The position numbers and the translations under genes were made by a program. Below are positions 1 to 5,957 of a stretch of 8,527 nt of DNA, piece by piece. The stretch's first letter is position 1. Every line of letters begins with the position of its first letter. The stretch comes from Candidatus Dormiibacterota bacterium (GTDB lineage: Bacteria; Chloroflexota; Dormibacteria; Aeolococcales; Aeolococcaceae). Below the pieces are notes generated by a model. That model was not told the DNA's origin. It saw only the letters and a list, made by a program, of their open reading frames with translations, and ran no database searches. The stretch lies in NCBI GenBank assembly GCA_955651875.1, contig CATPAP010000085.1, positions 1-8,527 of the forward strand. Reading direction: 5' to 3'.

Positions 1-940
1 AGGTCACCGAGCTGTTGAACTGTGGGTAGTCACCGATGGCAGCGTGCTCGGTGACCTCGATGACGATGCGCTCGGTGCCGCCCTCGATGAGGGTGGCGAA
101 CTCCGCGGATACCGCGGTGTCCGGCGAGACGTTGAGCGAGAGATACGTGTGCGCCGGCAGGCTGTCGAGATGCTCGAGCGCCGACGCCACCGCGGCGAGC
201 TCGAGTTCGCGTCCCAAACCGACCTTCTCCGCGGCGGCGAACCACAGGTCGGGCGGCTGCGGCGTCTCGCCCTCGAAGCGCGCCAGCGCCTCGTAGCCGA
301 CGGCGCCGCCGGTGACGAGGTCGACGATCGGCTGCAGGACGGTGGTGAGGCGGCTCTCGCGGAGCACAGCGCGGATCTGGGTGCGCTTCTGCCTGCGCGC
401 CACCGCCTCGCGCTCCTCGCGCTCGAGCTGCTCGGCGAAGATGCGCGCGAGCATGCGCATGAAGCGGACGTCGCGCTTGCCGACGCTGTGGTCAGCGTGA
501 CGGCTGAGGCACGCCATCGACCCCCAGACGCGACCGTCGGGCAGGCTCACCGGCACGCCGACGTAGCTGCCGATGTTGGCATCGAGGGTCACCTCCATCG
601 CAGCCGTGATGGGGTCGGCGGCGGTATCCGGGATGGCTTCGCTCAGCGTCCCCTCGGTCATCGCCTTGCAGTACATCCACCCGAGCGGGATGCGCAGCTC
701 GGAGCTGAGCCGGAAGAGCGCGGCATCACCGGCCACGTGGCGGAACACCTGCTCTCCGCCTGCAAACTCGGAGACGAATGCGACGTCTGTATCGAGGTAC
801 TCGCGCGCGGCCTCGAGGATGTCGTCGATCAGCACCCGTGCCGGTTGTTCGAGGGCCAGGGCGCTGAGCGCTGTGTCACCCGGGGTGATCTCGCCTGGGG
901 GGGTCACAGTCCGTCCATGTGGTTCTGGCTGATCCGTCAC
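1..940 (-). CDS. GAF-EAL sensor phosphodiesterase (partial, C-terminus off window)
   Basis: This is a probable cytoplasmic cyclic-di-GMP phosphodiesterase with a sensory GAF domain. Reverse-strand translation is open from the stop of the upstream gene to the window edge, giving 313 visible residues. Residues about 35-175 form a GAF domain (motifs SYVGVPVSLPDGRVWG and KRDVRFMRMLARIFAEQLE). A charged linker leads into an EAL domain from about residue 198. The visible EAL motifs are intact: QPIVD, YEALARF (Glu217), LSLNVSP (Asn270) and IVIEVTEH (Glu295, Glu298). These include metal-binding positions of the family. The DDFG loop and the rest of the barrel lie outside the window, so activity cannot be confirmed. 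The start is uncertain. GTG at 940 was chosen; GTG at 1006 has GGTGGAG just before it, and GTG at 907 has GGACGG. G/C at third codon positions is lower before about 900, which favours a downstream start. The gene follows the YihY gene on the same strand. Confidence 0.85.
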   Translation of the reverse strand, partial: MTDQPEPHGRTVTPPGEITPGDTALSALALEQPARVLIDDILEAAREYLDTDVAFVSEFAGGEQVFRHVAGDAALFRLSSELRIPLGWMYCKAMTEGTLSEAIPDTAADPITAAMEVTLDANIGSYVGVPVSLPDGRVWGSMACLSRHADHSVGKRDVRFMRMLARIFAEQLEREEREAVARRQKRTQIRAVLRESRLTTVLQPIVDLVTGGAVGYEALARFEGETPQPPDLWFAAAEKVGLGRELELAAVASALEHLDSLPAHTYLSLNVSPDTAVSAEFATLIEGGTERIVIEVTEHAAIGDYPQFNSSVT

Positions 941-1027
941 AGGTGAGGCTCGGCCACTGTATACCGGCGCCGTCCCAGGGTTGCCGGTCCGCGACAGAGA
1001 TGTCACGAACTCCACCGCGATATCGGC

Positions 1028-1951
1028 TCAGCCGCTGGCGGATCGCACCTCCGGATCATTGCGCACTCCCCCGCTGTCGAGGCCTCCAGCCTTCAGTCCC
1101 GGCGCCTCGCACTCCTCGCCGGCGGCGCCCCTCTCGGCATTGATCGCGCCGCCCACCATGATGATCTGGCCAAGCAGGAAGAAGTAGAAGAGCAGCACGA
1201 AGACCAAGCCGAACGTCTGTCCCCACTGCGGACTGTTGGTCACCAGCTTGAAGTAGAGGGGGAACACCAGGGTGAGCACCTCGAACATCACGCCGGCCGT
1301 GATCGCCCCCGGGAGGGTGTCGCGGATGTGCTGCTTTCGGTTGGGAACGACGAAGTAGATGGCGCCGAAGAGGACCGACGCGTCGACGATGCCCGCGCCC
1401 AGCTGGAGGAGCAAGCCCGCCAGGCCGTCGTGCAGGAAGCCGGGCAGACCGGGGATCGACTGTAGCAACGAGAGGAGGCTGCCGCTGACAAGCAGGGGCA
1501 GCGCCATGACCACGAAGATGATGACCATGGCGATGGACATCAGCTTCTGCCGCAGGAAGCCGCGCGACTTGCACGGGTAAAGGCTGTTGAGTCCGTTCTC
1601 GATGGCGCTGAAGAGCCCCGCGCCGGTCCACACCAAGCCGAGGATGCCGACGATGGCCAGCACACCGGTGCTCCTGCGGAAGTCGTCGAGCGCGCTGATG
1701 ATCTGGCACGTGCCGCCGTTGCTCTGCTGCGCGTGACATGACGGGAAGGCGGCAAGCACCTGCTGCTCGACGGTGGCGCGCGTCCCCGGGTCGTGCAGGA
1801 CCAGCCCCACCGCGGTGATTGCCAGGATCACCATCGGGAAGAACGCGAAGAACAGGTTCCAGGCGATGATCGTCGCCCAGTTCGGTCCCTGCGCGTCAAC
1901 GAAACGACGCACCGCCCGCATGGGTAGCGACGTGAGCAGCCTGTCCTTCAC
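1028..1951 (-). CDS. YihY/BrkB-family inner-membrane protein
   Basis: This is a 307-residue integral membrane protein of the YihY/virulence factor BrkB family, whose molecular function is not settled. About six hydrophobic segments are visible, near residues 27-51, 97-118, 137-160, 176-200, 214-235 and 246-270. Family-like stretches include WATIIAWNLFFAFFPM near the N-terminus, VVPNRKQHIRDTLPGAITAG before the fifth segment, and LLFYFFLLGQIIMVGGAINAE in the last. Two cysteines (72 and 82) lie in the first long loop, and a Gly/Ala-rich polar tail of about 35 residues ends the protein. The start is GTG at 1951, 11 bases after the dehydrogenase stop; an in-frame ATG at 1921 is an alternative. No good Shine-Dalgarno precedes GTG 1951, but a TAGGTT motif ends 8 bases upstream, so the message may also be made leaderless from an internal promoter. 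Family assignment is firm; its role here is unknown. Confidence 0.9.
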   Translation of the reverse strand: MKDRLLTSLPMRAVRRFVDAQGPNWATIIAWNLFFAFFPMVILAITAVGLVLHDPGTRATVEQQVLAAFPSCHAQQSNGGTCQIISALDDFRRSTGVLAIVGILGLVWTGAGLFSAIENGLNSLYPCKSRGFLRQKLMSIAMVIIFVVMALPLLVSGSLLSLLQSIPGLPGFLHDGLAGLLLQLGAGIVDASVLFGAIYFVVPNRKQHIRDTLPGAITAGVMFEVLTLVFPLYFKLVTNSPQWGQTFGLVFVLLFYFFLLGQIIMVGGAINAERGAAGEECEAPGLKAGGLDSGGVRNDPEVRSASG

Positions 1952-1959
1952 CCGCCGGC

Positions 1960-1965
1960 AACCTA
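1960..1965 (-). promoter_or_regulatory. Candidate -10 box (TAGGTT) for leaderless YihY transcript
   Basis: Read on the reverse strand, TAGGTT ends 8 bases before GTG 1951. Its first three bases are the TAG stop of the dehydrogenase gene. TANNNT 6-8 bases before a start codon is the arrangement of leaderless promoters in actinobacteria and similar groups. No clear -35 box is visible. The call rests on position and on similar cases at 4014 and 5012. Confidence 0.35.
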
Positions 1966-3063
1966 CCGGGGGACGGGCGCGCGTTCGAGCTCGGCGATGA
2001 TCGCGTCCGCCACCTGCGAGGTGCCGACTGAGCTGGGATCGTCGCGGTTCGGCTTCATGTCGTAGGTGACGTCCTTCCCGGCGGCGATGATCGCAGCAAT
2101 GGCCGCCTCGAGGCGGTCACCGGCGCCCTTCTCGCCGATGTGGCGGAGCATCATCATCCCACTGAGCATCATCGCCATCGGGTTGGCGACGTTCTTGCCC
2201 GCGTACTTCGGCGCGCTTCCGTGCGTCGCCTCGAAGACCGCGATCTCGTCGCCGGTGTTGGCACCGGGGGCCAGGCCGAGCCCTCCCACCAGCCCAGCGC
2301 AGAGGTCGCTGAGGATGTCGCCGAAGAGGTTGGGCATCACCATGACGTCGTAGAGCTCCGGCTTCTGCACGAGCTGCATCGCCATGTTGTCCACGATGCG
2401 ATCATCGAACTCGACTTGCGGGAACTCCTTGGCCACCTCCTCGGCGACGCGCAGCCATAGCCCCTCGGTGTGCTTCATGATGTTCGCCTTGTGCACACAG
2501 GTCACCTTGCGGCGACCATTGTCGAGGACCCACTGGAACGCGAAGCGAAAGATGCGCTGGGTGGCGGTGATGCTGGTGGGCTTGATGCTGATGCCAGAGT
2601 CCTGCCGGATGCCGCGTCCGTTGAGCCTCTCGATGGTGTCGATGAGCTCGAGCGTCTCCTTCTCCCCTTCCGCGAACTCGATGCCCGCGTAGAGGTCCTC
2701 TGTGTTCTCGCGAATCACCACGAGGTCGACGTTGTCGTAGCGGCTGCGCACGCCGGGATACCATTTGGCCGGGCGGACGAGAGCGAAGAGGTCGAGCTCG
2801 CGCCGCAGCGCGACGTTGACACTGCGCATGCCCTTGCCGATGGGCGTGGTGAGCGGTCCCTTGATGGCCACCTTGTTCCTGCGGATGGAGTCGAGCACGT
2901 GGTCGGGCATGGGCTGGCCGAACTCCTCGACCACGTCGAGACCGGCGTTCTGCACCTCCCACTCGATGTCGGCACCGGTGGCATCGATGACGCGGCGCGC
3001 CGCTTCGCTGACCTCGTAGCCGATCCCGTCACCGGGAATCAACGTGATCGTATGGCGTGCCAT
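1963..3063 (-). CDS. icd: Isocitrate dehydrogenase, short form (probably NADP-type)
   Basis: This cytoplasmic TCA-cycle enzyme oxidatively decarboxylates isocitrate to 2-oxoglutarate. It has 366 residues, shorter than the roughly 416 of the E. coli enzyme. The start is ATG 3063, because AGGAGG lies 8 bases upstream and the conserved N-terminal TLIPGDGIG follows at once; an in-frame upstream extension to 3165 lacks family similarity. Substrate residues match isocitrate dehydrogenases: RSVNVALR (Ser81, Asn83, Arg87), Arg97, Arg118 and Tyr125 in IRENTEDLYAG, and Lys192 in VHKANIMKHTEG. Metal ligands are Asp225, Asp249 and Asp253 (NLFGDILSD). Ser-x-Asn-x-x-Leu-Arg argues against isopropylmalate dehydrogenase. 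The cofactor loop HGSAPKYAG has Lys286-Tyr287 in place of the Asp typical of NAD-dependent members, matching Lys344-Tyr345 of E. coli, so NADP use is inferred. Homoisocitrate or other beta-decarboxylating dehydrogenase activity is less likely. It is the first gene of the left arm. Confidence 0.93.
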   Translation of the reverse strand: MARHTITLIPGDGIGYEVSEAARRVIDATGADIEWEVQNAGLDVVEEFGQPMPDHVLDSIRRNKVAIKGPLTTPIGKGMRSVNVALRRELDLFALVRPAKWYPGVRSRYDNVDLVVIRENTEDLYAGIEFAEGEKETLELIDTIERLNGRGIRQDSGISIKPTSITATQRIFRFAFQWVLDNGRRKVTCVHKANIMKHTEGLWLRVAEEVAKEFPQVEFDDRIVDNMAMQLVQKPELYDVMVMPNLFGDILSDLCAGLVGGLGLAPGANTGDEIAVFEATHGSAPKYAGKNVANPMAMMLSGMMMLRHIGEKGAGDRLEAAIAAIIAAGKDVTYDMKPNRDDPSSVGTSQVADAIIAELERAPVPR

Positions 3064-3167
3064 CCTGTCTTCCTCCTCGGTCCTTTTCGCCCGGGCAAGT
3101 CTCGCAAATCGGCCCGGCAGCGCGGACCGTGGCGGGGCCTCGGCAGCATGCGCGACACTGCCCATCG
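3064..3167. promoter_or_regulatory. Divergent intergenic region between icd and mutY
   Basis: These 104 bases separate the two divergent arms and should carry both outward promoters. The icd side contains the GAGGAGG ribosome binding site (about 3072-3078 on the reverse strand). No convincing -10/-35 pair is visible for either direction, and no Shine-Dalgarno or TANNNT box sits just before the mutY ATG. Placement as a promoter region follows from gene orientation only. Confidence 0.5.
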
Positions 3168-4016
3168 ATGTGGAGCGCGGGGCTTTCCGAGTGGTTCGCC
3201 GGCAACGGCCGTCACGACCTGCCCTGGCGGCTGACCACTGACCCGTGGGCGGTGCTGGTCAGCGAGGTGATGCTGCAGCAGACCTCGGTGAGCCGGGTGC
3301 TGCCGCGCTGGCAGCGCTTTGTGGCGCGGTGGCCGTCGCCGGCAGACTGCGCAGCGGCCGCGCTCGACGATGTCCTGCGCGACTGGCAGGGCCTCGGGTA
3401 CCCGCGCCGCGCTCGCGCGCTGTGGCTCACCGCAGCGCAGGTGGCAAACGGCGGTTGGCCTCCTGACGAGGCTGGCCTGCGCGCGCTCCCCGGCGTCGGT
3501 GCGTACACCGCTCGCGCGTTGCTCGCCTTCAGCGACCTGAGCGGCAGCGCGCTCGCGCCGCCCCGCGACGTCAACCTCGGCCGCGTCGCTGCGCGCGCCG
3601 CGCTCGGGTGCGAGCCTGGTGAGGTGACGCCGGCTGCGCTCGACGCCGCGCTGAGTGATGGCCGCCCAGCGGGAATGACGATGCGCGAATACGCCTATGC
3701 GCTCTTCGATATCGGCGCGCTGCACTGCCGCGCCCGGCCGGGCTGTGCCGCCTGCCCGCTGCGCGTGCGATGTCTGGCTGCCCGCCGGGAAGCGCCGCCT
3801 GCTCGCGGACGTCGTGTCCCGCGTTATGCCGGCAGCCTGCGTCAGCTGCGCGGTGCGGTGTTGGCGTACGCGCTGGCGTCTCCGCTGACCGATGCACGGG
3901 GGCCCGCCGACGGCCTGAGCGCCGTTCCTGGCGCCACGCCCGAGCGGATCCGCGCCGCTCTCGATGGGCTGATCGCGGATGGGCTGGTTCCCGCCACCAC
4001 GAAGATGCGGCGGTAG
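3168..4016 (+). CDS. mutY: A/G-specific adenine glycosylase MutY
   Basis: This base-excision repair enzyme removes adenine mispaired with 8-oxoguanine. It has 282 residues. The N-terminus has the family look (LSEWFAGNGRHDLPWR), and the catalytic Glu33 sits in VSEVMLQQT. The helix-hairpin-helix LPGVGAYTA is at 107-115; Tyr113 replaces the Lys of endonuclease III, as in monofunctional MutY proteins. The catalytic Asp134 lies in RDVNLGRV. Cysteines 187, 193, 196 and 202 form the [4Fe-4S] loop, but with C-x5-C-x2-C-x5-C spacing instead of the usual x6 first gap. After the cluster come RYAGSLRQLRG and a short helical end. There is no NUDIX-like 8-oxoG recognition domain, as in short actinobacterial MutY proteins. 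ATG 3168 was chosen because upstream in-frame residues do not resemble the family; GTG 3129 is an alternative, and no strong ribosome binding site precedes either. The TAG stop forms part of a possible promoter for the next gene. Confidence 0.92.
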   Translation: MWSAGLSEWFAGNGRHDLPWRLTTDPWAVLVSEVMLQQTSVSRVLPRWQRFVARWPSPADCAAAALDDVLRDWQGLGYPRRARALWLTAAQVANGGWPPDEAGLRALPGVGAYTARALLAFSDLSGSALAPPRDVNLGRVAARAALGCEPGEVTPAALDAALSDGRPAGMTMREYAYALFDIGALHCRARPGCAACPLRVRCLAARREAPPARGRRVPRYAGSLRQLRGAVLAYALASPLTDARGPADGLSAVPGATPERIRAALDGLIADGLVPATTKMRR

Positions 4017-4019
4017 CAT
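4014..4019 (+). promoter_or_regulatory. Candidate -10 box (TAGCAT) for leaderless formyltransferase transcript
   Basis: TAGCAT is followed by 6 bases and then GTG 4026, the spacing expected when transcription starts at the start codon. The TAG is also the stop codon of mutY. No Shine-Dalgarno is present before GTG 4026, which agrees with leaderless initiation. No clear -35 box is visible. Confidence 0.4.
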
Positions 4020-4025
4020 GGCGCC

Positions 4026-5006
4026 GTGGCAACACGATCGGCGGCGCTCGACCGCCTACGAGAGTCGCTGTGGCAGCGCCGCGAATTCTCCTTCATCCCC
4101 GATCGCAACGTTGCACCGCTCGATGGCGAGGCGCGCTCGTCGGGGGAGCATCGCCTGCTCTTCGCGGGCTTCCCCTCCGACTACAGCCTGGCTTTCCTGC
4201 TCGCACTGCTGGAGATCGAGGACGTCGAGGTGGTCGGTGTGCTCACCTCGCCGGGCGCACATGAGGCCATCCTCGGCGATAACGCGCTGAGCCGCATCGC
4301 CGACCACATTGGAGTGCCGCTGCTGCGTGCATGGCGGGTCAACGATGAGCACAGCCTCCTCGACGTCGCTGCGCTGGACCTCGACGGCGTGGTCATGGCC
4401 AGCTTCGACCAGATCATCGGGGCGCGGATGCTGGCCGTGCCGCGCAAGGGATGGATCAACGTGCACCCCAGCGCGCTGCCGGCGCGGCGTGGTCCCGAGC
4501 CGGTGTACTGGACCATCGCCGAGGGTGACACAGTCGCCGGCATAACGCTGCACCGCGCCGTGCCCAAGGTGGACGCGGGGCCGGTGCTGGCGCAGCGCAC
4601 GGTACAGGTCGCTCCCGACGACACGTCGGGCACGCTGGCGCGGCGACTCTCCGAAGCCGGCGTTGGTGTCCTCGGCGATGCCATAGGGCGGCTGCTCAGC
4701 GGCGATCCCGGGGAACCGATCGATCTGAGTGGTGCAACGTACGCCCCGTCTGTCGGGCATCGCCACGTCGACGCCGCACCGTCCACGGAGGCTGCGCTGC
4801 GCATGATCCGCGCCGGCGTTCCCAACATGCCAGCCTGGACGACGGTCGACGGGCGGATTACCTATGTGCTCGCCGCGCATGCCGGCGCGCCAGCCCCGGG
4901 AGAAGAGGGAATTGCCTTCGCCGACGGCGAGATCACTCTCGACGAGCTTCGCCAGCAGTGCGGATGCCATCACAATCTAGTTTCTTGCCCGCACCGCCAA
5001 GAATGA
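4026..5006 (+). CDS. Formyltransferase-fold protein (Fmt/ArnA-like), substrate unknown
   Basis: This 326-residue protein has the 10-formyl-tetrahydrofolate-dependent formyltransferase core. The nucleotide-binding-like start RLLFAGFPSDYSLAFLLALL is near residues 43-62. The catalytic motif INVHPSALPARRGPEPVYW holds Asn145 and His147, and Asp183 lies in KVDAGPVLAQ. The 38-residue Asn-to-Asp spacing matches E. coli methionyl-tRNA formyltransferase (Asn108, Asp146). Residues about 240-310 resemble a reduced C-terminal domain. Two features are unusual: a charged extension of about 42 residues before the core, and a terminal Cys/His group (QQCGCHH then SCPH). It is probably not the housekeeping methionyl-tRNA enzyme, which usually sits with def or rsmB. 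An amino-sugar N-formyltransferase is possible, given the glycosyltransferases downstream, but no sugar aminotransferase is nearby. GTG 4026 starts 9 bases after the mutY stop; an overlapping ATG at 4018 is out of frame. Confidence 0.85.
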   Translation: MATRSAALDRLRESLWQRREFSFIPDRNVAPLDGEARSSGEHRLLFAGFPSDYSLAFLLALLEIEDVEVVGVLTSPGAHEAILGDNALSRIADHIGVPLLRAWRVNDEHSLLDVAALDLDGVVMASFDQIIGARMLAVPRKGWINVHPSALPARRGPEPVYWTIAEGDTVAGITLHRAVPKVDAGPVLAQRTVQVAPDDTSGTLARRLSEAGVGVLGDAIGRLLSGDPGEPIDLSGATYAPSVGHRHVDAAPSTEAALRMIRAGVPNMPAWTTVDGRITYVLAAHAGAPAPGEEGIAFADGEITLDELRQQCGCHHNLVSCPHRQE

Positions 5007-5011
5007 GCGGG

Positions 5012-5017
5012 TAGGAT
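5012..5017 (+). promoter_or_regulatory. Candidate -10 box (TAGGAT) upstream of response regulator
   Basis: TAGGAT is followed by 7 bases and then GTG 5025, an in-frame alternative start of the receiver gene. This fits a leaderless promoter. The same bases include AGGA, which could instead act as a weak Shine-Dalgarno for GTG 5025, so the two readings compete. A TTGCCC at 4985 is 21 bases upstream, too far for a normal -35 box. Confidence 0.35.
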
Positions 5018-5459
5018 GCCAGTCGTGGACCGAGCCCCGCTGCTGGTTGTCGAAGATGACGACCTCGTGCGCTCATTTCTCTGCCGCGCGCTCACCAGCG
5101 TGTCCGGTGACGTCGACGCGTGCGGGACGGGCGCAGAGGCGATGCACGCGGTGTCTCAGCGCCGCTACGGCGTCATTCTCCTCGACGGGCTGCTGCCCGA
5201 CATCCACGGCATCGAACTCGCCAGACGCATGCTCGGCCAGCCCAATGCCAGCCGTAGTGGCATCTGCTTCGTCAGCGGCTCGCTGCGCCTCCCCCAGGCG
5301 ATGCATGACGGGGTGAGCGCCCTGCCGAAACCGCTGCGCGTGCGCGAGCTCATCGACGGGGTCGAGATGCTCCTTGACTGGCACGACGGCACGGCGGGCT
5401 CCACGGCGGAGCGACTGGCCGCCATCGACGCGCTCAGCACCGACCTCGTGGTCGGCTGA
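5016..5459 (+). CDS. Stand-alone response-regulator receiver protein
   Basis: This cytoplasmic two-component receiver has 147 residues from ATG 5016 (144 from GTG 5025). All signature residues are present: acidic pocket Glu13-Asp14-Asp15 in LLVVEDDDLVR, phosphoacceptor Asp57 in VILLDGLLPDIHG, the Ser switch in ICFVSGS, and Lys-Pro in SALPKPLRV. The receiver fills about residues 8-120 and is followed by a helical tail of about 25 residues with no DNA-binding or enzymatic domain. It therefore probably acts by protein contact. GTG 5025 may be the true start, since it places the phosphoacceptor at 54 and has TAGGAT/AGGA at a suitable distance. It lies 9 bases after the formyltransferase stop, and 14 bases separate it from the GGDEF-like gene, a likely partner. 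No histidine kinase is visible in the window, so the phosphodonor is unknown. Confidence 0.9.
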   Translation: MPVVDRAPLLVVEDDDLVRSFLCRALTSVSGDVDACGTGAEAMHAVSQRRYGVILLDGLLPDIHGIELARRMLGQPNASRSGICFVSGSLRLPQAMHDGVSALPKPLRVRELIDGVEMLLDWHDGTAGSTAERLAAIDALSTDLVVG

Positions 5460-5473
5460 ACGCGCTGGCGGCG

Positions 5474-5884
5474 ATGGACCTCCCACCGATCTCGCAGCTG
5501 CCGTGGGCGGTCGGCCACGATCGCTTCCTGTCTGCGGCGGCCGCGGTGACCGGCGACGGAGCGTGCTGTCTGTTCGTCATCGACGAGTCGATCCCAGCCA
5601 GCGCGCGCTCGGGATACGCCGCGCTGGTCATCGCTTACGCGCGCGCTAACGAGCCGGTCACGATCCTCGAGGGCGGGGCTGCGGCTCTGCTCATCCGCGA
5701 CGGAGGCGTGTCCGCCGGACAGGTGGCAGCGCGCCGGCTGCTCAACCAGATGAGCAAGCTCGGCCTCCAGGCGACATTACGCGCCGGGGTGGCCCCGCTG
5801 ACCGGCGGTGTCGACCACGCCATCGCGACCGCGCGTGCGCTCGCCACCGGGGCGTCGGCCGGTGAGGTCGCTGTCGCGGCCTGA
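5474..5884 (+). CDS. Small protein, possible degenerate GGDEF-like domain
   Basis: This is a 136-residue soluble protein without a confident family. Its pattern resembles a shortened GGDEF (nucleotide cyclase) fold. CCLFVIDES at about 31-39 could match the first strand with its Asp. ILEGGAAALLI at 64-74 sits where RYGGDEFALLL is expected. A helix (about 79-95) is followed by ATLRAGVAPL, like the SxGVA strand, then DHAIATARALATG, like the AD-x-AL-x-x-AK helix. The Asp-Glu of GGDEF is replaced by Ala, so cyclase activity is not expected; a scaffold or binding role is inferred. The start is ATG 5474, with GGCGG two bases before it. Its position 14 bases after a receiver gene suggests the pair works together. 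That it is a real gene is fairly sure, from tight spacing and high GC at third positions. The fold call is tentative and needs structure-based comparison. Confidence 0.7.
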   Translation: MDLPPISQLPWAVGHDRFLSAAAAVTGDGACCLFVIDESIPASARSGYAALVIAYARANEPVTILEGGAAALLIRDGGVSAGQVAARRLLNQMSKLGLQATLRAGVAPLTGGVDHAIATARALATGASAGEVAVAA

Positions 5885-5957
5885 CCAGGACCGCAGCGGG
5901 TGGGAGGGGCGCCGCCGAGCCCTCGTCGGCCGTCGTCGACTAGGCTCGGGGGTCGAG
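5885..5957 (+). promoter_or_regulatory. Gap with TAGGCT box and 7-bp inverted repeat before GT-C gene
   Basis: The gap holds TAGGCT at 5941-5946, which ends 11 bases before ATG 5958 and could be a -10 box giving a leader of about five bases. CCGAGCC (5915-5921) and GGCTCGG (5943-5949) form a perfect 7-bp inverted repeat with a 21-base spacer, and the right half overlaps the TAGGCT. GGGGG five bases before ATG may serve as a weak ribosome binding site. No T-run follows, so a terminator is unlikely. Confidence 0.3.

Noticed and set aside
44..946. Long open frame on the + strand, 300 codons
   Set aside because: It is the shadow of the GAF-EAL gene. Its product is rich in Ala, Arg, His and Asp without any domain, whereas the reverse strand gives clear GAF and EAL motifs.
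1963..3063. 3-Isopropylmalate dehydrogenase instead of isocitrate dehydrogenase
   Set aside because: The substrate motif Ser-Val-Asn-Val-Ala-Leu-Arg matches isocitrate dehydrogenases, and leu genes are absent around it.
3064..3165. N-terminal extension of isocitrate dehydrogenase by 34 residues
   Set aside because: ATG 3063 has a strong AGGAGG at good spacing and is followed directly by the conserved family N-terminus.
2470..3234. Open frame of 254 codons on the + strand over icd
   Set aside because: Shadow of icd; it also runs through the divergent promoter region and the mutY start.
3039..4019. Open frame of 326 codons on the - strand opposite mutY
   Set aside because: Arg/Ala/Gln-rich low-complexity product; the + strand has full MutY motifs across the same bases.
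4056..4973. Open frame of 305 codons on the - strand opposite the formyltransferase
   Set aside because: No recognisable domain; the + strand encodes an intact formyltransferase catalytic core.
5808..5957. N-terminal extension of the GT39-like protein by 50 residues
   Set aside because: Arg/Ser/Pro-rich, overlaps the preceding gene by 77 bases and precedes the first membrane segment; ATG 5958 gives a normal membrane-protein start.
5885..5957. Intrinsic terminator after the GGDEF-like gene
   Set aside because: A 7-bp inverted repeat is present, but the loop is long and no T-run follows.
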